Below, piece by piece: positions 18,040 through 29,171 of a DNA stretch of 64,000 nt. The stretch comes from JACRCT01 sp049841135. Lineage in GTDB: Bacteria; Myxococcota; Myxococcia; Myxococcales; UBA5297. Positions within the stretch are counted from its first letter, which is position 1. The number at the start of each line of letters is the position of its first letter. Location: contig JASGHK010000002.1 in assembly GCA_049841135.1 (NCBI GenBank), positions 310,001 through 374,000 on the forward strand, written 5' to 3'. Below the pieces are notes generated by a model. The model made no database searches, was not told the DNA's origin, and worked only from the letters and a program-made list of their open reading frames with translations. A program made the translations under genes and the position numbers.

Positions 18040-19573
18040 ATGTCCATCCAGATTAGCGGCAAGAAACTGACGATCGAGGACGTCGTCCGTGTCGCCCGCG
18101 AGGGCGAGAAGCTCGAGCCTCTCGGCCGACGCCGTGGAGCGCCTGAAGAAGTGCCGGGCCATGCTCGACAAGAAGGTCGAGGCCCGGGAGATCATGTACG
18201 GCGTCAACACCGGCATCGGCGAGTTCAGCGAGGTCGTGCTCAACGACGAGCAGGTCAAGCAGTTCCAGCGCTACCTCATCTACAACCACGCCGCCGGCAT
18301 CGGGAAGCCCGCGCCGGTCGAGCACGTGCGCGCCGCCATGCTCGGGCGCATCAACGTCCACGCCAACGGCCACTCCGGCTGCCGCCCGGAGATCACCCAG
18401 ACCTACGTGGACATGCTCAACCGCGGCGTGACGCCGGTGGTCTGCGAGAAGGGCAGCGTCGGCGCCTGCGGCGACCTGTCGCCCATGAGCCAGATCGCCC
18501 TGTCGCTGATGGGCGAGGGCGAAGCGTTCTACCAGGGCGAGCGGATGCCCACCCGGCACGCGATGGAGAAGGCCGGCATCCCCGTCCCCGGCCTGAAGGC
18601 GCGCGACGGCCTGGCCGCCATCAACGGCTCGAACCTCATCACCGGCATCGGCTGCCTGGAGCTGTACGACGCCGACCGCTGGATCCGGCAGGCGGAGATC
18701 GCCTCGGCGATGAGCCTGGAGGCGCTGCTCGCCAACATGAAGCCCTACGACAGCCGCCTGCACGAGCTGCGCGGCTTCAAGGGCGCCATCACCTGCGCCG
18801 CCAACCTGCGCAAGCTCATGGCCGGCAGCGACCTGGTCACGGGCAAGCTCAAGACCAAGGTGCAGGACGCCTACTCGATGCGCTCCACCCCGCAGGTCAT
18901 CGGCGCCGCGCGCGACGCGCTGGCCTGGGCCCGCATCCAGCTGGAGACCGAGCTCAACGGCGTGGCCGACAACCCCATCTTCCTGCCGGACTCGAACACG
19001 GTGCTCACCGGCGCCAACTTCCAGGGCACGCCGGTCTCGGTGCCGCTGGACATGGTGGGCTCGGTCATCACGATGATCTGCGTGCTCAGCGAGCGGCGCC
19101 TCAACCGCCTCCTGAACCCCGCGCTCTCCGTCGGCCTGCCCGCGTTCCTGACCAAGGGCGCCGGCATGTACTCGGGCCACATGCTCAGCCAGTACACGGC
19201 GGACACGCTCATCGTCGAGCAGCGCATCCTCTCCGCGCCCAGCCACGTGCAGTCCATCCCGGCGGCGGCGGACCAGGAGGACTTCGTCTCCATGGGCATG
19301 AACGGCGCCCTCAAGACCCGGCAGATCCTGGACAACGCCAACGGCATCCTGGCCATCGAGCTGATCGCCGCGGCGCAGGCGCTGGACTTCCGCGAGTTCG
19401 CGCCGGGCACGGGCAGCAAGGCCGGCAAGGAGTCGGTCCGCCGCTTCGTCGCGCACCTGGAAGAGGACCGCCCGCTCTTCACCGACCACAACAACATGAC
19501 CGACGCCGTCGCCAAGTGCGAGGTGCTCAAGGACGTGGAGAAGGCGATCGGCCCGCTCGCGTCGGCCTGGTAG
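18040..19573 (+). CDS. hutH: Histidine-ammonia-lyase-type MIO enzyme with Ala-Cys-Gly, +1 frameshift
   Basis: About 510 residues after correction. This family eliminates ammonia from, or isomerises, aromatic amino acids with the MIO cofactor formed from Ala-Ser-Gly. Tyr53 (YGVNTGIGEFS) and the QEDFVSMG segment with the histidine-lyase glutamate are present. The cofactor site reads G-A-C-G-D-L: Cys143 (codon TGC) replaces the usual serine. The frame breaks at GAGCCTC (18115-18121); GAGCTC restores it. No other hut genes lie nearby, so aminomutase or tyrosine lyase activity is possible. Family certain, substrate not. Confidence 0.88.
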
Positions 19574-19701
19574 GCACGGACTGCAGCGATTGAAGCAGGA
19601 GGGCTCGGCGCGCTGCCGGGCCCTTCTGCTTTCTGGACTCACCCATCCCCGTCGCCCCACGCTGCCCACCGCCCTCCACCCCGAGCTCCCCAGCTCCCCG
19701 G

Positions 19702-21051
19702 CTACCCGAGCTTCTCCGGCGCCACCACCTGCACCCGGCCGACGCCCTCGAGCGGCTTGCGCAGCGCCTTGGCGTTGCCCACCACGGCGGCGGCGAAGCC
19801 TTGGGAGAGGAACCACCGCTGCGCCTGGGCCTTGGCCTGCGCCGCGTCGACCGCTGACACCCGCTCCCGGTAGCGCTCGAGCCAGTCCGGCGACCGGCCA
19901 TACCGCTTGAGCTCGGCCAGCGCCCGCGCCAGCTGGTCCACCGTCTCCAGCGAGAGCGGATAGAGGCCGTTGGTGTAGCGCTGCGCGCGCGTCAGCTCCT
20001 CGGCCGTCGGGCCCTCGTCGCGGTAGCGCTCCGTCTCGCCCAGCGCCACGTCCACCAGCTCGCGCACGGTGGAGGTCTTGGTGTAGCTGCTGACGACGAA
20101 CAGGCCGCCGACCTCGGTCTCGGTCAGGTAGGCCGAGACGCCGTAGGACAGGCCCCGCGTGACCCGGATCGCGTCCACCAGCCGCGACGTGAAGCCGCCG
20201 CCCAGCATCAGCACCGAGACGCGCGCGGCGACGACGTCCGGGGCGAGTCTCGAGGGGCCCAGCGACGCCAAGCGGATCTGCGCCTGCGTCGCCTCGGGCT
20301 TGTCGACCAGCAGGATCTCCCGGCCGTCGATGGCCGGCACCGGCGGCAGCGTCGTCTCGGCGGGCGCCGGGCCGGTCCAGGTCCCGAACAGCGAGCGGAC
20401 GAGGGCCAGCGCCTCGTCGCCCGAAGAATCCGACGCCAGGGCCAACGTCGCGCCCGCGGGCCCGAGCCAGCGCTCCTGCCACTTCTGGCAGTCGGCGCGG
20501 TTGAAGGTCGCCACGTCCTTGCGCACGCCGCGCACCGAGTGCCCGTAGGGATGGTTGCCCAGGGCCGCCCGGTAAAGCGCCTGTGCCGCCAGCGTCGCCG
20601 GATCGTCCAGGTCGGTCTGCAGCGCTGCCACGGTCCGCTTACGCGCCGAGAGGACCTCCTTGGCGTCGAAGGCGGGCGCGCGCACCAGCTCGGCCACCAG
20701 CGCCAGCGCCGGCTCCAGGTGCTCGCTGGGGACGGTGACGCTGACCGCCGTCGAGTCCGACGAGGTGTCCAGCCGCAGGTCGGCGCCCATCAGCTCCAGC
20801 GCCTCGTCGATGGCTGAGGCCGGGCGCTTCTTCGTCCCGCGGCGCAGGAGCTCGACGGTGAAGTCGGCCAGTCCCGCTTTGCCCTTGGGGTCGCGGGCGC
20901 TGCCGGCCTTGAAGACCAGCGAGGCGCTGCAGACCGGGGAGCGCGGCCGCTGCGCGGCGATCACGCTGAGCCCGTTGCCCAGCGTCTTCTCGGTGAGCGG
21001 CGGAAGCGAGAGCGCGGCCAGCGGCGGAGCGACGACGGCGGTCTCAGCCAT
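19702..21051 (-). CDS. M16 peptidase family, non-catalytic subunit
   Basis: 449 residues with the two-domain M16 fold, but where active members have HxxEH it reads GLADFTVELLRRGT, so it lacks zinc ligands. The C-terminal IRVTRGLSYGVSAY carries the R...Y pair typical of the second-subunit type. It overlaps the upstream catalytic M16 gene by eight bases, so the two probably form a heterodimer like the mitochondrial processing peptidase and bacterial pairs. No signal peptide seen; cytoplasmic or periplasmic location is uncertain. Confidence 0.88.
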   Translation of the reverse strand: MAETAVVAPPLAALSLPPLTEKTLGNGLSVIAAQRPRSPVCSASLVFKAGSARDPKGKAGLADFTVELLRRGTKKRPASAIDEALELMGADLRLDTSSDSTAVSVTVPSEHLEPALALVAELVRAPAFDAKEVLSARKRTVAALQTDLDDPATLAAQALYRAALGNHPYGHSVRGVRKDVATFNRADCQKWQERWLGPAGATLALASDSSGDEALALVRSLFGTWTGPAPAETTLPPVPAIDGREILLVDKPEATQAQIRLASLGPSRLAPDVVAARVSVLMLGGGFTSRLVDAIRVTRGLSYGVSAYLTETEVGGLFVVSSYTKTSTVRELVDVALGETERYRDEGPTAEELTRAQRYTNGLYPLSLETVDQLARALAELKRYGRSPDWLERYRERVSAVDAAQAKAQAQRWFLSQGFAAAVVGNAKALRKPLEGVGRVQVVAPEKLG

Positions 21052-22417
21052 GGGCCACCTCCTCGCCCGCCGGGACGAGCGTGACGACGGACCGCGCCTC
21101 GGGCCGGAAGGTCTGCTGCGCCACGCGGCGCACCTCGTCGTTGTCCACCGCGGCGTAGCGCTCGGGCATCTGAAGCCCGCTCCTCCACGAGCCCTGCAGC
21201 AGCTCGTGCTGGCCCAGGTTGTGGGCCCGGCCGTTGTTGGTGGAGAGCTCGCGCAGCGTCTGGCTGCGCAGCTGGCCTTGCGCGCGCAGGAGCTCGGAGG
21301 CCGACAGCCCGCGGTCGCACAGCCGCTCGAGCTCCTCGTCGATGATCGCCTGCGCCTTGCGCGCGTCGACGCCGGGGTTGAGCTCCACCAGGGTCTGGAA
21401 GAGCGCGGGGCCCAGCTTCCAGCCGAAGTCGACCATCACGTTGGCGGCCACCAGCTCTTCGTAGACCAGCCGGCGCACCAGCCGCCCACCCTCGCCAGCC
21501 GAGAGCGCGTACTGGATGACGTCCAGCACCACCGCGTCCGGGCCGACGCCGCTGGGGCCCTTGTAGCCGACCGCCAGGGCCTGCGTGTGCGCAGGGAAGC
21601 GCACCTCGGCGCGCCGCTCGCCGCGCTGCATTGGCTCGGTCTCGACCGCCGGAGGAGCGCCGGGCCCACGTGGAATATCGCCGTAGGCCGCCTCGATCGC
21701 CGCGAGCGCCTTCTCCGGATCCAGGTCACCGGCCGCCCAGAGCGTCGCATTGTCGGGGGCGTAGTAGGTGTGGAAGAAGTCCAGGCAGTCCTCGCGGCGG
21801 ATCGCCTCGATGTCGCTCATCCAGCCGATGACCGGCCAGCGGTAGGGGTGGGCTTGGTAGACCAGCGCGTAGAGCTCCTCGTCCAGCACGCCCAAAGGCT
21901 CGTTCTCCACGCTGTAGCGCCGCTCCTCTTTGACCACCTCGCGCTCGCTCGAGAGCATCTGCGGGGTCAGCGCCAGCGAGCGCATCCGGTCGCTCTCGAG
22001 GTCGAGCACCAGGCCCAGCGACTCGGCGGCGAAGTCCTCGTAGTACGCCGTCACATCGTGCGAGGTGTAGGCGTTGGAGTGGCCGCCGTTGCTCTCGAGC
22101 AGCCGGTCGAACTCCTTGGGGCCGTACTTCTTCGCGCCGTTGAACATCATGTGCTCGAAGAGGTGGGCGATGCCGGTCGTGCCTGGGCGCTCGTTGCGCG
22201 AGCCCACCCGGAAGAAGGTGTAGAGCGACACCGCCGGCACGTTCCGGTCGGGGACGAGGCGCACCTTCAGGCCGTTGGCGAGCGTGTGCTCCTCGACCCT
22301 GACCCAGTCGGGAGCGAGCGGGCGCGCGCTGGCCAGCGGCCGGCCCATGACGCGCGGCGTCGGCCGTCGTGGGCCGGGACGCTGACCCGGGGTGGGACGG
22401 CTGGCACGCTTGCGCAT
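21044..22417 (-). CDS. M16 zinc metallopeptidase, catalytic subunit
   Basis: About 457 residues from the ATG at 22417, preceded by a GAGGT ribosome-binding site; an ATG at 22444 is also in frame. The inverted zinc motif HLFEH follows TTGIA, and the distal glutamate lies in the VKEERRYSVENEPLG segment. Cleaves peptides or leader sequences in the family. A basic Arg/Pro-rich N-terminus of about 25 residues precedes the domain. It heads a two-gene operon with the non-catalytic subunit and diverges from the kinase gene. Confidence 0.92.
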   Translation of the reverse strand: MRKRASRPTPGQRPGPRRPTPRVMGRPLASARPLAPDWVRVEEHTLANGLKVRLVPDRNVPAVSLYTFFRVGSRNERPGTTGIAHLFEHMMFNGAKKYGPKEFDRLLESNGGHSNAYTSHDVTAYYEDFAAESLGLVLDLESDRMRSLALTPQMLSSEREVVKEERRYSVENEPLGVLDEELYALVYQAHPYRWPVIGWMSDIEAIRREDCLDFFHTYYAPDNATLWAAGDLDPEKALAAIEAAYGDIPRGPGAPPAVETEPMQRGERRAEVRFPAHTQALAVGYKGPSGVGPDAVVLDVIQYALSAGEGGRLVRRLVYEELVAANVMVDFGWKLGPALFQTLVELNPGVDARKAQAIIDEELERLCDRGLSASELLRAQGQLRSQTLRELSTNNGRAHNLGQHELLQGSWRSGLQMPERYAAVDNDEVRRVAQQTFRPEARSVVTLVPAGEEVAHG

Positions 22418-22574
22418 CTCGACCTCGCTGGTTGAAGGCTCCAAAACCTACGGGCTGCGTCCGCCCGGGGCAAGCGGACCGTAGGCAGCCAGCCCGTCCC
22501 GAGCAGACTCGAGGAGCCTGCCTGACGCGCTGCATTGGAGCCGTGGCGTTAGGATGTCCCACCCGAGGCCCTGC

Positions 22575-24771
<2,197 letters not shown>

Positions 24772-24775
24772 GGCG

Positions 24776-24805
24776 GGAGAAGTTTTCGACGTCGAAAACT
24801 TCTCC
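24776..24805. terminator. Perfect 30-bp palindrome after the kinase gene
   Basis: Two 15-base arms (24776-24790 and 24791-24805) are exact reverse complements with no loop; the centre is TTTTCGAC/GTCGAAAA. It begins five bases past the kinase stop. It could terminate transcription, though no T-run follows, or be a protein-binding operator. It is much more AT-rich than its flanks. Confidence 0.6.
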
Positions 24806-24851
24806 TACATGCACCGCTTCGTACGACATCAGCACCAGGAACTCGGCTCCC

Positions 24852-25507
24852 ACGGATGCTCGAGATGGCCTCGGCGTGGAAGCGCTTCCACGCCGGGGGC
24901 CACCTCGCTGACTTGATGACCTGAGGTGCGCTGGCGGGTGTGGGCCCGGCTTCCACGCCGGGGGCAACCTCGCTGACTTGATGACCTGAGGTGCGCTGGC
25001 GGGTGTGCGGCGTGGAAGCCGGGCACTACCCCGAAGCGCGCCTCAGAATCCCACGGATGCTCGAGATGACCCCGGCGTGGAAGCGCGTGGAAGCCGGGCA
25101 CTACCCCCGAAGCGCGCCTCAAATCCCACGGATGCTCGGGATGACCCGTGGAAGCCGGGCACTACCCGAAGCGCGCCTCAGATCCCACGGATGCTCGGGA
25201 TGACCCGTGGAAGCCGGGCACTACCCGAAGCGCGCCTCAAATCCCACGGATGCTCGAGATGACCCCGGCGTGGAAGCCGGGCACTACCCCCGAAGCGCGC
25301 CTCAGATCCCACGGATGCTCGAGATGACCCCGGCGTGGAAGCCGGGCACTACCCCCGAAGCGCGCCTCAGAGCCCACGGATGCTCGAGATGACCCCGGCG
25401 TGGAAGCCGGGCACTACCCCGAAGCGCGCCTCAGAGCCCACGGATGCTCGGGATGACCCCGGCGTGGAAGCCGGGCACTACCCCCGCACGGATGCTCGGA
25501 TGACCTC
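24852..25507. repeat. Tandem 59-75-bp repeat array between kinase and pilT genes
   Basis: Eight units begin with GTGGAAGCCGGGCACTAC at 25012, 25087, 25148, 25207, 25270, 25335, 25400 and 25464 and also share GAAGCGCGCCTCA and CCCACGGATGCTCG. Before them lie two direct copies of another 59-base body (24884-24942 and 24949-25007), joined by a perfect 22-base palindrome at 24873-24894 that includes GGCGTGGAAGC. Most units can fold as CCCGGC-GTGGAA-GCCGGG. The 760-base gap holds no convincing gene. Intervals are conserved, so it is not CRISPR. Confidence 0.9.
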
Positions 25508-25531
25508 CCCCCGAACCTCGTGGGCGGCGCC

Positions 25532-26599
25532 CTACTCCGGCGGGATGCCGAGCATCGTCGCCAGGTACTCCTTGTTGATGGCCGTGGCGTACGCCGCCTC
25601 CTTGGTGATCTTCTTCTTCTCCACCAAATCGGCGAGCGCCTGCTCCAGCGTCTGCATCCCCTCGGCCTTGCCGGACTGGATGACCGACGCCAGCTGGAAG
25701 GTCTTGCCCTCGCGGATCATGTTGGCGACGCCATAGCTGCACACCGCGATCTCCAGCGCCGCCACGCGGCCGTTCCCGTCGGCGGTCTTCACCAGCTGCT
25801 GGGCCAGGATGCCGCGCAGGCAGTTGGCGAGCAGCGACCGCGCCATCTCCTGCTCGGCGTGCGGGAAGACGTCGATCATCCGGTCCACGGTCTTGGCGGC
25901 GCTGTTGGTGTGCAGCGTGCCGAAGACCAGCGCGCCGGTCTCCGCCGCGCTCAGCGCCAGCGAGATGGTCTCCAGGTCGCGCATCTCGCCGACCAGGATG
26001 ACGTCCGGGTCCTGGCGGATGGCGACGCGCAACGCTCCCGCGAACGACGGCGCATGCGGGCCGATCTCCCGCTGCGTCACCAGCGACTTCTTGTTCTCGT
26101 GCACGAACTCGACCGGGTCCTCGATGGTCAGGATGTGCGCGGCGCGGTCGAGGTTGATCTGGTTGATGATCGAAGCGAGCGTCGTCGACTTGCCGCTGCC
26201 TGTGGGGCCGGTGACCAGCACCAGGCCGTGCCGCAGCTTGGCGAACCGCTCCACCGCCGGCGGCAGGCCCAGGTCGGCCATCGTGGGGATCTTGGTGGGG
26301 ATGACGCGCAGCACCGCTCCCCCTCCCCGCTGCTGGCGGAAAAAGTTCACGCGGAAGCGCGCCTTGGGGCCCAGCTGGTAGGCGAAGTCCAGGTCGGCCA
26401 TGGGATCGCCGCCCTTCATGTGCTGGGGGACGATCTCGTCCATCAACCCCTGCACCGCCTCGGGCCGCAGGTCGTCCTCGAGCTTTATGGCCTCCAGGGA
26501 GCCGTGCACGCGCAGCAGCGGCGGCCGGCCGGCGGAGAGGTGCAGGTCGCTGCCGCCGGCGTCGAGCAAGGCCTGCAGGTACCGGTCGATGGCGGGCAT
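25532..26599 (-). CDS. pilT: PilT-type twitching motility ATPase
   Basis: 355 residues, usual PilT length. PilT ATPases retract type IV pili. The N-terminal GGSDLHLSAGRPPLLRVHG segment, Walker A GPTGSGKST (about 132-140), the Asp box EDPVEFVH, the IRQDPDVILVGEMRD Walker B and the GTLHTNSAAKTVDRM His box are all intact. It directly follows another PilT-like gene, with the ATG abutting the preceding stop. Paralogues (PilU, PilT2) are common in Myxococcota, so it need not be the main retraction motor. Confidence 0.92.
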   Translation of the reverse strand: MPAIDRYLQALLDAGGSDLHLSAGRPPLLRVHGSLEAIKLEDDLRPEAVQGLMDEIVPQHMKGGDPMADLDFAYQLGPKARFRVNFFRQQRGGGAVLRVIPTKIPTMADLGLPPAVERFAKLRHGLVLVTGPTGSGKSTTLASIINQINLDRAAHILTIEDPVEFVHENKKSLVTQREIGPHAPSFAGALRVAIRQDPDVILVGEMRDLETISLALSAAETGALVFGTLHTNSAAKTVDRMIDVFPHAEQEMARSLLANCLRGILAQQLVKTADGNGRVAALEIAVCSYGVANMIREGKTFQLASVIQSGKAEGMQTLEQALADLVEKKKITKEAAYATAINKEYLATMLGIPPE

Positions 26600-28690
26600 C
26601 TAGCTCTTCCTCCCCGGCACCGGAACCGGCGCCGGCGCGCTCTTGGCCCTGGCCGAGGCCGGCGCGTTGGCAACGCCGCCTGCGGCCGGAGCGCCGGGCC
26701 GCGCCGGACCGGGAGGAGCCAAGAACCCCGTCGGCCCCAGCTGCTTGAGCAGCTTGGTCAGGTCCTCGGGCCGCTCCATGTTCTGCAGCGCCACCTCCAC
26801 GGTGATCTTCCGGGCCCGCGCCAACGCGATGATCGAGTCGTCCATCGCGACCATCCCCTTGGCCTTGCTGGTCTTGAGGATGTTGGCGATCTGGAAGGTC
26901 TTGCCTTCACGGATGAGGTTCGAGATCGACCGGTCGGAGAGCAACAGCTCGAAGGCCGCCACCCGCCCGTTGCCCTCGGCCGCCGGCAAGAGGCGCTGCG
27001 AGATGACCCCGCGCAGCGACTCGCTCACCATGCTGCGCATCTGCAGTTTCTGCTCGCCGGGAAAGACGTCGACGAGCCGGTCGACGGTGCGCGCGGCGTC
27101 GATGGTGTGCAGCGTGCCCAGCACCAGGTGCCCGGTCTCGGCCGCGGTGATCGCCAGCTGGATGGTCTCCAGGTCGCGCAGCTCGCCGACGAGGATGACG
27201 TCCGGGTCCTCGCGCAGGGCCGAGCGCAGCGCCTCGGCGAAGGTGCGCACGTGCGTGCCCACCTCGCGCTGGTTGACCAGGCAGTGCTTGACCGGGTGCA
27301 CGAACTCGATGGGGTCCTCGACCGTGATGACGTGGTCGTGCCAGGTCTCGTTGATGCGGTCGACGATGGCCGCCTGGGTCGTAGACTTGCCGCAGCCGGC
27401 GGGACCGGTGACCAGGATGAGCCCGTTGGGGAAGGTGGTGAGCCGCTCGGCGGCGGGCGGCAGGCCCAGCTCGGCCAGCGTGGGGATCCGCGGAGCGATG
27501 GAGCGGAAGACGAGGTTCAACCCCTTGCGCTGCCGGAAGGCGTTGGCGCGGAAGCGGCCGATGCCGAGGACGTCGAGGGAGAAGTCGAGCGCGAAGTCTT
27601 TCTTCCAGCGCTGCTTCTGGTCCGCGTCCAGCACCTGCTCGAACATCGCCTCCAGGTCGGTCGGGGTCAGCAGCGTGTCGCCGACGCCCACCAGCTCGCC
27701 GCGGACGCGGATGCGGGGCGGGCTGCCCGGCGCCAGGTGCAGGTCGGAGCCGTTGTTGTCGACCAGCGTCCGCAGGTGCCGCTGCAGCGGCGCCGCCACG
27801 GCGCTGCTCGAGACCAGCGGCCGGCGGTCGGGCGGGATGGGCGAATCGCGGACCGGCGCAGGTTGTGGCACGGCCGGCGCGGCGCCAGCGGCAGGCACCA
27901 GCACGTCGTCCACCAGCTCCTCGACCGAGAGCGCCGCAGGGACTGGCGAGCTGAGGCCCGCTGGCGTGAGCGCCTCGCGGTTGACCTGCACGCCGGGGCC
28001 GGCGGAGTGGTCGGAGGTGTCGAGCTCGAGCGGCTCGTCCGCCGCGGCGTCCATCTGGAAGTCGCGCCCGGTTCCGAAGTCCGGCTCGACGTCGGGGACG
28101 CCCAGCTCGGCCAGCTCGGGCTTCTGGTGGCTGAAGGTGCCCACCTCCAGCTCGACCTCGCAGCCGAAGGGCTTGGGAAACACGCCCTTGATCGGCGCGG
28201 CGCCAGGTTGGGCGGGCTTGGCTTGTGGCGCTGCAGCTGGGACGGGGCGCGCCGGCGGCGGAGCGGGCCGCGCAGGCGGCGGGATTGGCGCGGGGACAGC
28301 CGAGGCGGCCTCGGCGATTCCCGAGAGATCGAGGTCCAGGCCCTCGAACGGCGAGAGGGGCGTACGCGAGACGCGGCTCGGGGCGGCGGCGCGCGGGACG
28401 GCGATGCGCGCGAAGATGAAGTCAGACTTCTTGTCGACCTTCACGTCGACCTGGCCCAGCGCCGCCCGGAAGGTGAAGGTCAGCTCGCAGTCGCCCTCGA
28501 GGCTCGTCGAGACCGTCGCTGGCGCAACCTCCATCAGCAGGTCGACGATCTCCTGCGTCGACAGCGCCCGGTTGGAGAACGGACGCAAGCTTCCCTCGAC
28601 CAGCAGGTGCACCTGCCGGAGCGTGGACAGCACCACCGCCTCGCAGGCGCGCTTGGACGCCTCGGCGAGCAGATTGTCGAGCTCGGTCAC
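26600..28690 (-). CDS. PilT-like ATPase with duplicated N-domain and proline-rich linker
   Basis: 696 residues, about twice normal PilT length. Residues 1-100 look like a stray PilT N-terminal domain (VHLLVEGSLRPFSN, DCELTFTFRAALGQVDVKV), then a Pro/Ala linker (about 130-320), then a full PilT module with its own GSDLHLAPGSPPRIRVRG, Walker A GPAGCGKST, EDPIEFVH, REDPDVILVGELRD and GTLHTIDAARTVDRL. The C-terminal 45 residues are Pro/Ala-rich. It overlaps the upstream gene by four bases and abuts pilT downstream, making a three-gene operon. It may be a regulatory or localised version of the motor. Confidence 0.88.
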   Translation of the reverse strand: MTELDNLLAEASKRACEAVVLSTLRQVHLLVEGSLRPFSNRALSTQEIVDLLMEVAPATVSTSLEGDCELTFTFRAALGQVDVKVDKKSDFIFARIAVPRAAAPSRVSRTPLSPFEGLDLDLSGIAEAASAVPAPIPPPARPAPPPARPVPAAAPQAKPAQPGAAPIKGVFPKPFGCEVELEVGTFSHQKPELAELGVPDVEPDFGTGRDFQMDAAADEPLELDTSDHSAGPGVQVNREALTPAGLSSPVPAALSVEELVDDVLVPAAGAAPAVPQPAPVRDSPIPPDRRPLVSSSAVAAPLQRHLRTLVDNNGSDLHLAPGSPPRIRVRGELVGVGDTLLTPTDLEAMFEQVLDADQKQRWKKDFALDFSLDVLGIGRFRANAFRQRKGLNLVFRSIAPRIPTLAELGLPPAAERLTTFPNGLILVTGPAGCGKSTTQAAIVDRINETWHDHVITVEDPIEFVHPVKHCLVNQREVGTHVRTFAEALRSALREDPDVILVGELRDLETIQLAITAAETGHLVLGTLHTIDAARTVDRLVDVFPGEQKLQMRSMVSESLRGVISQRLLPAAEGNGRVAAFELLLSDRSISNLIREGKTFQIANILKTSKAKGMVAMDDSIIALARARKITVEVALQNMERPEDLTKLLKQLGPTGFLAPPGPARPGAPAAGGVANAPASARAKSAPAPVPVPGRKS

Positions 28691-29142
28691 TGGGCCTCCT
28701 GAAAGCGCACCTCGGCGATCTCGGAGCGGTTGACCAGGACCACCTCCGCGCCCTGGTAGAGCGCGAGGAAGTGGCCCGGTGAGTTCAGGTAGTCGAGCAG
28801 CCGGGAACGCCCGGCCGGCGCGTCAAAGCGAGCGGTGCCGGAAAGGCTCGTGCCGTCGCGCAGGAGCAGCGTGACGTCCTCCTGCGAGAGCCCCGCCGGC
28901 GGATCGTCGAAGCGCTCGAGGCCGACCTTGACCCAGCGCAGCGCCTCGCGGCTCACCAGCTGGACCGCGCCCTGGACCTGCACCGGCAGGAAGCGGTCCG
29001 GGCCGCCCAGCACGTCGAGGATGCGCTCCGGGCCACCGTGGCCCGCGGCGTAGTCCGCCAGGAAGACCTTGGCCTCGTGCACCCCGGTGGTCAGCGCCAG
29101 CGTGACCGAGACGTGCGCCTTGGGGATCCGTAGCTCTTCCAC
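28687..29142 (-). CDS. Unknown protein, first gene of the PilT operon
   Basis: 151 residues, no signal peptide or membrane segment. Two halves: residues 1-85 contain HVSVTLALTTGVHEAKVFLADY and a GGPERILDVLGGPDRFLPVQ stretch; residues 95-145 (LLLRDGTSLSGTARFDAP; YLNSPGHFLALYQGAEVVLV) look like a small beta-barrel. Not recognised. Its stop overlaps the ATG of the long PilT-like gene by four bases, so it probably works with that ATPase. Confidence 0.75.
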   Translation of the reverse strand: MEELRIPKAHVSVTLALTTGVHEAKVFLADYAAGHGGPERILDVLGGPDRFLPVQVQGAVQLVSREALRWVKVGLERFDDPPAGLSQEDVTLLLRDGTSLSGTARFDAPAGRSRLLDYLNSPGHFLALYQGAEVVLVNRSEIAEVRFQEAQ

Positions 29143-29171
29143 GTTCGTCCTCCCTCCCTCGCGGCCTCAGC

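Noticed and set aside
24852..25507. CRISPR array
   Set aside because: The sequence between conserved blocks is itself conserved, so there are no unique spacers, and no cas genes are near.
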